64,000 bases of DNA from G963667675 sp965197565 (GCA_965197565.1 CBDANK010000004.1:1662056-1726055), one strand, 5' to 3'; counted from the stretch's first letter, positions 35,687-45,136 are shown. Numbers and translations are program-made. Notes: a model not told the origin generated them from the sequence alone.

Positions 35687-36904
35687 TTACGGCTCCGGTT
35701 TGGTCAGCATCACAGAGTAGCCCCTTTCGTCCACAACGTGGGTCACCGACACCTGGCCCCGGCTGTCGTATCCGGCGCGGTAGGCGTACTCCACCTCGGC
35801 GCCCCAAGGCACCCGGCCGCCGATGCGAACGGTGCCGCCGCCGGGCTTATTGCCACCGGCCCCTGGCCCACCGGCGCCGCGCACCACCACACCGTTCCGC
35901 CCGCCCTTCTTCCAGGCCATCACCTTGACCTCAGCGGGGACGACCAGCTCCGCCGCCGTAGGCCGGAACAACACCCCGTGCAGCTTCGCCAGGACCTCCC
36001 CCGAAGGGTTTCGCTGGCCGTTCATGATCTGGGAGAGATGACCGGAGCTGATGCCGGCCAGCCGGGCCGTCTCGTTCTGGCTCAGCTCGTGAGCATCCAT
36101 GCGCTCCCACAGGGCGCGCGGATCGACAGTGGGAGGCTGGGCGGGTTCGACCCGGGCGGGCGCACCCAGCGCCTCCTCCACCCGCGCCTGGACCGCCGGG
36201 CTCATGCTCCTTTCTCCCCGGGACACCTGGGTCATGTAGCCGCGAGACACCCCCACGTGTTCCGCCAGACCCTTCAGGCTAAAGCCTCGCTCCCTGGCCC
36301 GCTCCCGGATGTAGCTGCTCTCCCTCCTCCCTTTCACCCTGCCGTCCTGCCGGTTGGCGCACTGGGCGGGCGCGATCTCCACCGGACCGCCCAGAACCGA
36401 TTCGACCAGCGTCTGGACCGCCGGGCTCATGTTCTTCCGGCCCCGCGCCACCTCCGACATGTACCTGACCGACACCCCCACCCGCTGGGCCAGGTCCTTC
36501 TGGGTCATGCCCAGCTCCCGGGCGCGCTCCCGGATGCAGGTGCTCTCACCCTGGACCAGGCCGCCCTGCCGGTAGACGACGCCCTGGCCGGGGACCTCAC
36601 CCAGGACCGCCGTGGCCCTCCCCCGCAGCATGGGAGTCCAGGGCCGGCGCCCGCTGGCGACTGAGGACAGGTAGCCGTAGTTCACGCCCATCAGGACCGC
36701 CAGCTCCTTCAGGTTGAGGCCGTGGCGCCGGGCGGCAGCCCGCAGTTCGCTTTCGGGCTTGCCCTTGGTCCGTCCCCGTCCCGCCGCCCCGGCCTGCGTT
36801 CCCTGGATATTCCCCGCACCCGCTGCGGCGTTCTCGTTGCCGTCGAACCCGGTTATGGAATGGGTGATTACCTCGGTGGTGTGGATGTTGGTAGTCGCCT
36901 TCAT
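35687..36904 (-). CDS. regulator-like protein with four XRE-type HTH motifs
   Basis: A 405-aa protein. Four HTH motifs follow one another: NLKELAVLMGVNYGYLSSVA, MTQKDLAQRVGVSVRYMSEV, SLKGLAEHVGVSRGYMTQVS and LSQNETARLAGISSGHLSQI. The spacing suggests tandem duplication (the phrase MSPAVQ recurs after repeats two and three). The C-terminal ~110 residues are glycine-rich then beta-rich (GGRVPWGAEVEYAYRAGYDSRG). A good Shine-Dalgarno (GGAGGA) precedes the ATG at 36904. It may bind a repeated operator or compact DNA; no effector domain is visible. Codon use is much more GC-rich than the flanking defence genes. Confidence 0.75.
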   Translation of the reverse strand: MKATTNIHTTEVITHSITGFDGNENAAAGAGNIQGTQAGAAGRGRTKGKPESELRAAARRHGLNLKELAVLMGVNYGYLSSVASGRRPWTPMLRGRATAVLGEVPGQGVVYRQGGLVQGESTCIRERARELGMTQKDLAQRVGVSVRYMSEVARGRKNMSPAVQTLVESVLGGPVEIAPAQCANRQDGRVKGRRESSYIRERARERGFSLKGLAEHVGVSRGYMTQVSRGERSMSPAVQARVEEALGAPARVEPAQPPTVDPRALWERMDAHELSQNETARLAGISSGHLSQIMNGQRNPSGEVLAKLHGVLFRPTAAELVVPAEVKVMAWKKGGRNGVVVRGAGGPGAGGNKPGGGTVRIGGRVPWGAEVEYAYRAGYDSRGQVSVTHVVDERGYSVMLTKPEP

Positions 36905-36916
36905 GTCGTTTCCTCC

Positions 36917-36959
36917 AAAACACAGAAAGCGGGGCCGGTCCCTTTGGGCCGGCCCCGCT
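36917..36959 (-). terminator. GC-rich hairpin before the four-HTH gene
   Basis: On the minus strand AGCGGGGCCGG / CCGGCCCCGCT form perfect 11-bp arms followed by TTCTGTGTTTT. It probably ends transcription of the small membrane protein gene upstream; lying only ~25 bp before the next start, it could instead attenuate the HTH gene. Confidence 0.65.
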
Positions 36960-37121
36960 CGTCTGTAAGCAATTAGTTTTTTGTTGTCAGTGGCGGCTCA
37001 CGGGCCGCCCTGGTTTCCGGCGCGCCACCCAGGGGCGACGGGCCTAAAGTTCCTGCCGGTTATTCAGTAGTTCCGACCTCCTGCAAGTGGATGGGAATTC
37101 CGGTTTCGTCGTCGTGGTGAA

Positions 37122-37322
37122 TTACCTCCTTATGGTCATGGATTGGCCATTGGTCTGCGCCTCCTGCCGCCGTGCCCTGGCATTGATGGCCCGCCGGACG
37201 GTCAGGGCGACGATGCCCAGGCCCACCGCCACGGCGATTGACGCCCGGTTGTGCCGCCTGATGAACTCGCCGACGCTGACCGCCGCAGTCCTGGGCTGGT
37301 TGAACCCTTCCGTGATGTGCAT
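37122..37322 (-). CDS. small single-span membrane protein
   Basis: A 66-aa protein (MHITEGFNQPRTAAVSVGEF ...) with one hydrophobic helix ASIAVAVGLGIVALTV followed by a basic stretch VRRAINARARRQ, so a cytoplasmic basic tail is expected. GAGGAGG precedes the ATG at 37322 with good spacing, which decides this start over longer in-frame extensions. Function unknown; the size and topology would fit a small toxin or a membrane anchor. Confidence 0.6.
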   Translation of the reverse strand: MHITEGFNQPRTAAVSVGEFIRRHNRASIAVAVGLGIVALTVRRAINARARRQEAQTNGQSMTIRR

Positions 37323-37365
37323 GTGCGCCTCCTCGGTGTTGCTGATGACGTTGGGGACAAGGTTG

Positions 37366-37700
37366 CCGCCCGGCGTCGGACGCACTCCGCCCACGGTGAG
37401 ACGCGCAACGGAGAACGCAGGAACGCCGGTTGGTGGGGTTGGAGCAAGACGCGGCTCGCCCAGGGTGCTGTTCAGCGGGAACGGGAACCCTGGAGACTGC
37501 AATGAGGGGAGAATGGGGGACCGCAGTCAGAAATGCGGCTTTGGCCCCCGGTGCCGGACGCACTACGCCCTGGGACTGGCATTGGGCATGGAACGCCGGG
37601 TTGGGCAGGTGGGGAAAGGCGCAGTTCGCCCAGGGTCTGTTCGCGGGCACGCGAAACCCGGGAGGCTGCTACGTGGGGGAATGGGAGAGGGAAACGGTGG
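37366..37700. repeat. degenerate tandem repeat, two units
   Basis: Unit one (about 37366-37530) and unit two (about 37549-37700) share, in the same order, CGGACGCACT, GGAACGCCGG, TTCGCCCAGGGT-like and AACCC-GGAG elements. No frame spans both units convincingly on either strand, so this looks like a non-coding duplication. Confidence 0.4.
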
Positions 37701-38445
37701 GGAACGCAGTGCAGCCAGTGGCTACGTCGCCGGCCACCGCACCAGTGGGGACTGCGCTGCAACTGCAAGCGTCCGGTCTGCTGTTGCAGTGCGACCGGAG
37801 CAAGGGGAAGCTGCGGCGCCGCTGCCTGTGTCCAGCAGCGGCGCCGCAGGCGTGGGGAAGCGGCCGGAGCTTGCTGTCCGCTCCAACCGCAGGGTGTAGA
37901 GAGTGCGAATCAGGTTCAGCCGCTCCGCAGTGAAACCAAATGGGATGGGATTCCCGGGTCGCCGTGCTGGTTCCGGTTGCCACCTCCGTGCTTCCGGTCC
38001 TTGTGGTAGGGATGCCGCGCCGTGGAAAGGGCTACCGGGTGAAGCGCCACCATGTGCCTCGGTGGGTTAGGGGTAACCGGCTGGAGCAACAGCGTCAACT
38101 ACGCCGGCGCCTCAGCAATGTCCCTCGCAGACGCCCATCGGGAGAGCAGGGCTCAATCCTTCTGAGTCAGTCCGGCTGGGGCGGCCGTTCGGAGAGCGGG
38201 GCTCGATCCTATGCGGTCATTCCCGGGTCCAAGGACGGGACCCTCCAGCTTTCTGGCGGGAAAGACTGGAAAAAGCCGTAAACTGAAATGATTATCGCCC
38301 GTCCCCCGATGGCAGGGAACGGATTTTGCAAGCGATTGGCCCACCCCGTCCGTGATTGCTTGCCAGGCGTTCGCTGGCGGTTCGCCGCCGCGCGAAGACC
38401 ACATTGCAACGACGCCAGCCCCGGCGCCGGCCCGGGGCAAACGTC
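37701..38445. other. GC-rich stretch without a supported gene
   Basis: About 750 bp in which all six frames are long by chance because of high GC. One frame from 38012 (MPRRGKGYRVKRHHVPRW) is basic and has GTAGGG upstream, but nothing else supports it. Between 38160 and 38200 a short duplicated phrase (GGAGAGC-GGGCTC-ATCCT) occurs twice. Confidence 0.35.
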
Positions 38446-39319
38446 CTAATTCCACCAAATCCCCAGGGTGAGCAACCGGCGCAGCCAGCACAGCAGCTTG
38501 CGCCGCCGGATGGCCACCTGGGTTCGGTACAGCGCCTTCCAGCGCCAGCGGGTGTGGTCCCGCCGGGCCAGGCCCCGCACCGGCTGCTTCGCCGGCGGCA
38601 GGGTCAGCCCGTGCTCCTCCAGCATGGCCAGCTCCATCACCAGCAGCCGCTCGTGGTCGATCAGCCAGGACAGGCTCCGGCCCTGGACGGGGTGCCTGGC
38701 CTTCAGCTCCCGCCACTCGGCCACCAGAGGCCCAGGCGTCGCCGTACACCTCCGGGTCATCCTCGGCGGGTTCCCGGGTCACCATGTCCGGGTCAACCCG
38801 GCGGTGCCTGGCGGGCCTGGCCCGGTTCAACCCCTGCACCGGCGGCGGCGCCTCAGGCGGCGACTGCGAGAGGGCGTCCCCGTGCCCGTCCCCTGTCGTG
38901 GCCGCCGTCTGTTTCCGCTCCCCGCCGCCGTCGCCGTGGCTCTCGCCTGGAACATCGTCCCGGCCCTCACCGGCCACGGGAGGCAAGGTCGGCCCGTCGC
39001 CGCGTTCCTCCAGGGCCGCCACGCGCTCCGCCAGCAGCCGCACCTGCCGCCGCAGCCGTTCCATCTCGGTGTCGCTGCCCGCGCCCAGCAGCAATTCCAG
39101 GGCGTCGGCCATTCGCCCGGTGACCCGGTCCTCATCCAGCGCCCGGGCCACCGTCTTGTAGTTCACCCCCAGCAGGGCAGCAGTCGCCATCCGGCCCTCC
39201 TGACGGTCCAGCTCCCGCAGGAACCCCATCAGCTTGATCTCCCGCAGCCGCTCCACATCCACGCTGGCGGCGCCGGAGCCGTCCCCCGCCTGCGTCCCGT
39301 CCACATCGCGCTCATCCAT
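38446..39319 (-). pseudogene. HTH/coiled-coil protein gene with a frameshift
   Basis: From ATG 39319 (MDERDVDGTQ; GAGGAGG upstream) the frame encodes REIKLMGFLRELDRQEGRM and an HTH-like TAALLGVNYKTVARAL, a coiled coil ERLRRQVRLLAERVAALEER, a low-complexity linker, then DMVTREPAEDDPEVYGDAW. After that the sensible sequence (LVAEWRELKARHPVQGRSL ... LCWLRRLLTLGIWWN) continues in another frame to the stop at 38446. One extra G in TGGGCC near 38731-38733 would explain the switch. With the frame restored the protein would be ~290 aa. It may be a pseudogene or a sequencing error. Function unknown; DNA binding is inferred from the HTH. Confidence 0.6.
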
Positions 39320-39548
39320 CCTAGACCTCCTCGGGTTCACGTCCTGTAGGGGGTTCCGCGCTCCCCGCCCACCACCCACCTCCGCCCGATTGCTTGCCCC
39401 GCTGGGGCTGGCGATTCACTTCCCAAAAGGGAAATGGGCCAGGCAAATCCGGAACCGGCCCTTACCGCCAAGTGCTTGCAAATACGGGATTTCAGCCCGA
39501 TTTATTCCCCACCTTTTGAGTTCAAAAGGGGCCTGAAAGTTCCCAAAA

Positions 39549-41192
39549 GAGCCTGTCTCAGAAGTCTGTGAGAAAGCCTGGGTGTAGACTGTAGAGCAAC
39601 ACCGGGAGAGGAGCGAATCGGGATGCCTCTTCGAGACATGGACCGAGAGCAGATGTGGTTGTTGCCGCCGTCCCTTGACGAGCTGTTGCAGCAGGATCAT
39701 CCAGCCAGGTTTGTGGCGGAGATCGTCGACGCCTTGAACCAGGAGGACTGGTCAGAGCTTGGCGTGGACATAGATGGCGATTCCATGGGAGCGCCAGCGT
39801 ACCACCCCCGTGCATTATTGAGCGTATGGCTATACGGGTTCATGAGCGGTGTGCGCTCGTGCCGGAAGCTGGAGGTAGCCTGCCGGGACCAAATACCGTA
39901 TCTTTGGCTGACCGGGTGGCAGCACCCCGACCACAACACCCTGTGGAGGTTCTACAAAGATCACCGGCAGTCCATGAGGAAGCTGTTCGAGCGAACGGTG
40001 CGGACGGCGGTGGCCATGGAGTTGGTGGACCTGGCGATCCAGGCGGTGGATGGGACGAAGGTATCCTCCAACGCCTCGGTGAACAGGAGCTACGATGCTG
40101 CGGGACTGAGAGGGCTGCTGGAGCGTCTGGAGCGGGCAATAGTCGACCTTGAGGCTCAGAACGAGAAGGGAGAAGACGCTGCTGCTACCCGCCTGCCTGA
40201 GGAATTGGCCAACAAGAAGGTTCTGAGAGAGCAGGTGAGGCTGGCGATGGCCGGCCTCGCCGGTCAGAAACGCCATAGTCGCATCAACCTGACTGACCCA
40301 GAGGCCCGAGTGATGAAGGGTAGGCATGGTGGTATCGTGGCTGGATACAACGCCCAAGCGATGGTCTCGGCTACGAAGACGGAAGAGGGAACATCCGGCA
40401 TGTTGGTCACCGCAGTGGACGTGGTAGATGAAGTCAATGACAATGCCCTGTTGACGCCTATGATGGAGCAGGCCGAGGAGACGACGGGGACGAAATCGCA
40501 GATGACATTGGCTGACGCCGGATACTTCGCTGCCAGCCACCTGACGGAGTGCGACCGTCGCGGTCAGCAGGTGGTGGTGCCGGAGGCACGGCAACGGTTC
40601 CTCAAAGACCCATATCACAAGGACAGATTCACCTATGACGAGCACAGTGACAGCTTCAAGTGTCCCCAGGGGCAGACACTCACGTTCGTCCGGATACAAC
40701 ATGTGAACGGAGTCCCATTGCGAGTGTACCGGGCTGCAGGTGCTGTCTGCCAGGCGTGCCCAGCCCTCAGAGCATGCACCAAAGCCAAGGAGATCGGGCG
40801 AAGCCTGGCCATTGGCCCCCACGATGAAGCGCTACGACGCCATCGCGCCTGGATGTCCACCGCGGACGCCAAAGAAGGTCACAAGCTGAGAAAGCAGTTG
40901 GTCGAGCCGGTTTTCGGAATCATCAAGGAGCAACAGGGCGCACGGAGATTCCTGCTGCGCGGCCTCTCCAATGTGACGGCCGAGTGGACCCTCCTGGTCA
41001 CCGCCTTCAACTTGCGCACACTTTGGAAGGTGTGGAGTTCCGCCGTCCATCTTCAGCCTTCCACCTGACGGACCCCAACCTCGTCCCGTCACACGTTTCA
41101 TGAATTGAGGCTAATTGTCTATTCGCCCCTTTTGTTTGACCTGACCCGAGAATCTGATCAGACTGACAACAATGGCCTTCTGAGACAGGCTC
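39549..41192 (+). mobile_element. IS1182-family insertion sequence, intact
   Basis: Perfect 16-bp terminal inverted repeats GAGCCTGTCTCAGAAG (39549-39564) and CTTCTGAGACAGGCTC (41177-41192) enclose one full transposase gene. About 20 bp to the right of the element (from AATTCGGTACGC) also recur to the right of the MITE at 59575-59722. Confidence 0.9.
39623..41068 (+). CDS. IS1182-family transposase
   Basis: A full-length 481-aa DDE transposase. It opens MPLRDMDREQMWLLPP, contains the N-terminal DUF772-type domain (YHPRALLSVWLYGFMSGVRS), the catalytic region IQAVDGTKVSSNAS and MTLADAGYFAASHL, a zinc-like CQACPALRAC and the C-terminal EPVFGIIKEQQGARRFLLRG. GAGAGGA lies upstream of the ATG. No lesion is visible, so this copy could be active and could mobilise both the decayed copy at 45411 and the MITE at 59575. 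Confidence 0.92.
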   Translation: MPLRDMDREQMWLLPPSLDELLQQDHPARFVAEIVDALNQEDWSELGVDIDGDSMGAPAYHPRALLSVWLYGFMSGVRSCRKLEVACRDQIPYLWLTGWQHPDHNTLWRFYKDHRQSMRKLFERTVRTAVAMELVDLAIQAVDGTKVSSNASVNRSYDAAGLRGLLERLERAIVDLEAQNEKGEDAAATRLPEELANKKVLREQVRLAMAGLAGQKRHSRINLTDPEARVMKGRHGGIVAGYNAQAMVSATKTEEGTSGMLVTAVDVVDEVNDNALLTPMMEQAEETTGTKSQMTLADAGYFAASHLTECDRRGQQVVVPEARQRFLKDPYHKDRFTYDEHSDSFKCPQGQTLTFVRIQHVNGVPLRVYRAAGAVCQACPALRACTKAKEIGRSLAIGPHDEALRRHRAWMSTADAKEGHKLRKQLVEPVFGIIKEQQGARRFLLRGLSNVTAEWTLLVTAFNLRTLWKVWSSAVHLQPST

Positions 41193-41220
41193 AATTCGGT
41201 ACGCTCAGGCCCACCAGCGG

Positions 41221-41305
41221 AACAGTTGTTCCTGTCATTGGCTTGAGCAGCGGGGCTGTCGCCTAATACTTCCCTGATTCTGTCCAAAGAACGTGGTCCG
41301 CCTCG
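41221..41305. repeat. direct repeat flanking the Hachiman-like module, copy 1
   Basis: About 85 bp (AACAGTTGTTCCTG ... CGGGGCTGTCGC ... CTGATTCTGTCCAA ... CCGCCTC) recurring in the same orientation at 47174-47258 with roughly three quarters identity by eye. It resembles IS3-type ends. Confidence 0.55.
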
Positions 41306-41316
41306 TGGCAAATGGT

Positions 41317-41352
41317 CTTATTTTTGCGGCCATAGCGTATTGAATTCATGAC
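41317..41352. repeat. dispersed repeat, copy 1
   Basis: GCGGCCATAGCGTATTGAAT and flanks recur at 54634-54668 (about 30 of 36 positions match). One copy follows the Hachiman-like helicase gene, the other follows the Rad50-like gene. Confidence 0.5.
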
Positions 41353-41405
41353 TCCCTGGCCTTAACACTAGCGCGGAAACCAGTCATACAATCCCCGGTG
41401 GGTTG

Positions 41406-44400
41406 TTAGCTAAGGCTGGAATCAGAGGCAACTAGAGATAGTTGTCGGTACCAGCTTATGACTCGGGAACGGCCTGCTTCGCTAAGTCCAACTACGTTAG
41501 AGCCTGCCTGAACTACCTGCTCAATGGAAACACTTACAGGATCGCCTAGTTCCTCTACCCGCTTTCCCATCTCGCTAGCGACTTCCCGTTCCAGGATAAT
41601 TTCGTCGTCCAAGAGTCTGACGGCCCAATCATTGTCGACTCCAAGTTCGACGTACCGGGCCCAATCAAGCCATGGCCGCTCCGGATGGCCATCCAAGTCC
41701 GCCATCCGATGAGCAGCATTAAGGAGCCAGGACAAAAAGAATTCGAAACAGTCGCTAAGATAGTCATTAAATTTAGTAAATTGATCGTTCCAAGAACTAT
41801 CAGTGGGCACTCCACGCAGCCACGCTTGGAGGTTGGGCTGCCGAGTAGAACGGCGATGTGACGGGATTTCGGCAAAGATGACCTCAACCGATTTTCCCTG
41901 TAACCAGCCGTCGAGTACTAGCCGAAGGTCATCCAACTTAACGATAGGTCGGCTTTTTGGGTTGGCGACTGCCTTCCGAAGCTCGAGATTCCTTTGCTCT
42001 GGAGCATCGGACAAAGATGTAAGTAGTGAGACGCCTATATCCAACAAATCGCGGCGGGACGTACCACCATCGCTAAGGTCGGAAAGTACGGTGCGAAGCT
42101 GCCTAGCGGTAAGGGGAGATAGGCCGGTTGCATTTGCAGCTTCTCCAAAAGGTGTTAATCGAGCCGGACTGGCTATAACCGCAAGGGGGGAATCAGCACT
42201 ATCATCAAGGAGTTGTTCAAAAGCTTGCGAGACGATTCCCACGGCCGCCTTCCGTCCATTTGTCTGGTAGGCAAAGCTATTAGCGAAAAAGGAACCCACG
42301 AGGTCGTCTAAATTTGGATTTTCTGGAATAGAAGCTAGCAACTGAGACCCCACTATGGGCAAGGCATCTTGCTCCCGTAATCGGCTAATTGCACTCTCCA
42401 GTTCAGGCTGGGTCCCTGAGAAGAAGATTTCGCGTTGCAGGTTTGGCCGTCGTGCAGGCGAGGTCAATTGAGCGTCACCAACGGGATTGTCAAAGATTAC
42501 GGTATCACCTTCAGTGAACTGACCTGCCCTACCGCAACGCCCAGCAATATTTTTGAAAAGCAGGCTTTGCATCGGGCTGCTTCGTTCCCCATCGAATGTA
42601 AGCCAATCAGCAAGAATAGTTACCCGGAAGGGCAAATCTACCCCTTCAGCGAGCGTCGTCGTCGCAGCTACGACTTTCAGTGCACGGGCCTCAACGGCCC
42701 GCTCGATAGCAGCCCGTACTGGATGCGGGAGGCTGGCATTGTGGTAAGCAACGCCACGTTGCAAAGCATCCTTGAGAGGTTGCAGATATTGGAACCTCGC
42801 ATCAATCAGGTCGGTGATTTCTCGAATGACAGGAGGAAGAGGTTCAATCGTGTCAAATCTAGAAGCGATCTCCGCGGCTAGTCGCCGCGTCCTAGGACGC
42901 GAGGTGCAAATGCACAAGACTGGCTGATTGTATTGGCCCAGTTGGTACTCAGCGAGGTAAGCAATATTCCCAAGGGCCAACGGCTCCTGTTGGTTGATTT
43001 GTCCGATATGGCTAGCTGGATAGAAGCCTCTCTGAGGCCACGGCAAGGTCGTTTCTCCCAAAATCTCAGCGGACTCCGTCCGCAAAGGATCGTCTCCAGC
43101 GTGCATCCGGAGCATACCGTCCTCGGTCCATCTAAGTGTACGCTTCGCGCTTGGCCTCCATGTGCCACGAATCACGCCTGAATCTTCAATGCCTAGCCAT
43201 CTCGCAAGAGCCTCCACATTAGACAGCACAGCCGACAGTAACACGAGCCTCGGGGATGGAGACTGTCCAAGTCCTGAGAGCCGGAGTCGCGCCACGATGC
43301 CTTCAATACGCAGGCCGCGCTGACCGTTCTCAATGATGTGTGCCTCATCGAAAACGACGCAGCGAATCAGTGGCAACACCTCCGTATGAAGCCTTAACAT
43401 TGCATCGAACCGTTCCGGGGTCGCGACAACGACTACACTGCTATCTTCAAATTCGAAAAGATCAGGTTCCCGATAGCCACCAATCATCCGACGAACGAGA
43501 ACATTGTCGGGGGTATGCCGAGAAATTCTGCTAGCGACTTGTTGCCCCAGAGCTACATAAGGGGCGACGTAGCAAACTATCCCTGGACGTCTTCCGAGCG
43601 AACTAATCAAGGCAAGTTCGCCGAGGAGTGTCTTCCCTGTACCTGTAGGCAAAGCTACTAGAAGATTTCGCTCTGGATTGAGAACTTCGTGTAGATGAAT
43701 GGATTCGTACTGAGAGGGCAACAACATCGGAGAATCTGCCACAAGCCGACTGATGTAACCCGCTGGTAACCGGTCGTCAAACTGACCCAATACGTGAGCG
43801 GTAGCAAGTCGCCCCAAATGGGCCAGGCAAAGACGGCTGAACCGCAGTAGAATTGACTCCCACGAGGAATACTCCTCTGCAATAGCTTGCTCCAAAGACT
43901 CCCGCGCTGCTAACAAATGCTCTTGGGAGCCAGTCGCCAAGTAAGCAACAACTGACTCTACACAGGACCGGTGCGGGGTACCGTATCTCAATCTCTCGAA
44001 CGATTCGCGACTTATGCTTGGACAACCTAAAGCTAAGGCGGTCAATTCGCCGTCACTAAGGTCAGTAGCCAACAGGTCGTGAGAATCGATTACAGCCTTA
44101 CCGGAAACCGAAGTTCCAGACATCCCGAAAGCGCACACCGACAGAATCGCCGATGCCCGCCGAGCTGGAGCATCCCGGAACCCTCTCTCGGTACTGGCGA
44201 GATCCAATATTCGGGCGGCCGAAACAAGATCACGCCACTGTTCGAAGTCGTATGTACTCAGTTGCTCGGAGTCCCGAGTATCTGTGCGGTGCGCTAACAC
44301 TGTCTGAGCGTGGGCCAGAAGCTCTGCCCAAGACGCCGAGGCTCCGGACATCTCACGGGCCATCACCGCCGCAGATCGTTCGGCCTCGCCATAGTTCACC

Positions 44401-44420
44401 CAACCCGGCAGCGACATCAT
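41406..44420 (-). CDS. Ski2/Hel308-like DEAD/H helicase, HamB-like
   Basis: A 1004-aa superfamily 2 helicase. Motif I is ALPTGTGKTLLGELAL, motif II VVFDEAHII, motif III-like LLSAVLSN, and motif VI NIAGRCGRAGQ; the layout from YESIHLHEVL onward is Ski2-like. About 230 helical residues precede the core and ~350 follow it. It forms an overlapping pair (four-base overlap) with the nuclease-like gene at 44417. A small nuclease followed by a large Ski2-like helicase is the organisation of Hachiman (HamA/HamB). In that system the helicase senses DNA and releases the nuclease. Assignment to Hachiman proper is inferred from architecture. Confidence 0.7.
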   Translation of the reverse strand: MMSLPGWVNYGEAERSAAVMAREMSGASASWAELLAHAQTVLAHRTDTRDSEQLSTYDFEQWRDLVSAARILDLASTERGFRDAPARRASAILSVCAFGMSGTSVSGKAVIDSHDLLATDLSDGELTALALGCPSISRESFERLRYGTPHRSCVESVVAYLATGSQEHLLAARESLEQAIAEEYSSWESILLRFSRLCLAHLGRLATAHVLGQFDDRLPAGYISRLVADSPMLLPSQYESIHLHEVLNPERNLLVALPTGTGKTLLGELALISSLGRRPGIVCYVAPYVALGQQVASRISRHTPDNVLVRRMIGGYREPDLFEFEDSSVVVVATPERFDAMLRLHTEVLPLIRCVVFDEAHIIENGQRGLRIEGIVARLRLSGLGQSPSPRLVLLSAVLSNVEALARWLGIEDSGVIRGTWRPSAKRTLRWTEDGMLRMHAGDDPLRTESAEILGETTLPWPQRGFYPASHIGQINQQEPLALGNIAYLAEYQLGQYNQPVLCICTSRPRTRRLAAEIASRFDTIEPLPPVIREITDLIDARFQYLQPLKDALQRGVAYHNASLPHPVRAAIERAVEARALKVVAATTTLAEGVDLPFRVTILADWLTFDGERSSPMQSLLFKNIAGRCGRAGQFTEGDTVIFDNPVGDAQLTSPARRPNLQREIFFSGTQPELESAISRLREQDALPIVGSQLLASIPENPNLDDLVGSFFANSFAYQTNGRKAAVGIVSQAFEQLLDDSADSPLAVIASPARLTPFGEAANATGLSPLTARQLRTVLSDLSDGGTSRRDLLDIGVSLLTSLSDAPEQRNLELRKAVANPKSRPIVKLDDLRLVLDGWLQGKSVEVIFAEIPSHRRSTRQPNLQAWLRGVPTDSSWNDQFTKFNDYLSDCFEFFLSWLLNAAHRMADLDGHPERPWLDWARYVELGVDNDWAVRLLDDEIILEREVASEMGKRVEELGDPVSVSIEQVVQAGSNVVGLSEAGRSRVISWYRQLSLVASDSSLS

Positions 44421-45136
44421 GGTTGACCTCTAGAGAGACGGGTAAGGCGAGCATCGATATCCCCTAGCCTTATGGCCCAACAGTACACGTTAGGAGCGGA
44501 CCAACCCCTTGCTATCAATGCTTGACGAATAACGGCCATTTTGGCGGAGGAATCATGACCAGCATCATGAACCAAGGTTGGCATAAGGTTCGTACCCTGA
44601 GACTGGCTGGGGCCGAGACCGCCCAAAGCGGTAAGTCGAGAAACCAGATGCTCCATCTGAAGATGTTCTAGCCTATTTTTCAGGCCGTCTAGTCTAGTCC
44701 TCAAAGTGAATCGGGGGTCCTCAGCGAAGAGTTTGTCATAATCCGTAATGAGATCATCAGCGAGTGACAGATTCGATTGACCAGTAGTCTTCACTTCCTG
44801 GAGAGCTGCCCAATCATCCGCCGGCAAAGGACCGAAATACAGCCACACTATGTCTATGTCGGGCCTAGAAATTTCAGACAGCGGAGCCCAAGCGTTCGCA
44901 GCAAAGGCAATAGGTGCATTGGTAAAGGCGTATGCCTCCCCAATTTTGTAAGCGATAAACTCGCCCAAGTTACCCTTAACCCGATTGGACAGAGGATTTT
45001 GAGCTTGTAGGAACCCCGTCGTGACGGCGTTTTGCAACCATCCAAGAATAGTAAGGTGGGCGGCGTTATCGTCTGGGTCTCCTTCCCAAACGTGCAGATC
45101 GCCGTAGTTCCCTATGATATGTCGGAAACCAGTCAT
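44417..45136 (-). CDS. HamA-like nuclease of a Hachiman-type pair
   Basis: A 239-aa protein from ATG 45136 (an in-frame TTG at 45169 would add 11 residues). The pattern RVKGNLGEFIAYKIGEAYAF (Glu), DIDIVWLYFG (Asp) and WAALQEVKTTG (E-x-K) fits a PD-(D/E)XK nuclease laid out like HamA (DUF1837): a helix with GE, then D, then ExK. Identity to known HamA is not obvious by eye, so it may be a distant relative or an analogous nuclease. It overlaps the helicase start by four bases. A ~270-bp region upstream, before the IS1182 remnant, should carry the promoter. Confidence 0.6.
   Translation of the reverse strand: MTGFRHIIGNYGDLHVWEGDPDDNAAHLTILGWLQNAVTTGFLQAQNPLSNRVKGNLGEFIAYKIGEAYAFTNAPIAFAANAWAPLSEISRPDIDIVWLYFGPLPADDWAALQEVKTTGQSNLSLADDLITDYDKLFAEDPRFTLRTRLDGLKNRLEHLQMEHLVSRLTALGGLGPSQSQGTNLMPTLVHDAGHDSSAKMAVIRQALIARGWSAPNVYCWAIRLGDIDARLTRLSRGQP

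Noticed and set aside
37430..37933. 167-codon plus-strand frame over the tandem repeat
   Set aside because: The two repeat units fall in unrelated amino-acid sequences, so the duplication does not preserve this frame.
38012..38281. Basic 89-codon frame starting MPRRGKGYRVKRHH
   Set aside because: High GC makes long chance frames likely here; the second half is low-complexity and nothing else supports translation.
38468..39349. 293-codon plus-strand frame
   Set aside because: It is the antisense of the HTH/coiled-coil gene at 38446-39319, which has an HTH, a coiled coil and a good Shine-Dalgarno.
41406..45136. DISARM assignment using the helicase and the PLD nuclease at 25926
   Set aside because: The genes are in separate operons 14 kb apart with IS elements between, and no DrmB-like (DUF1998) gene was found.
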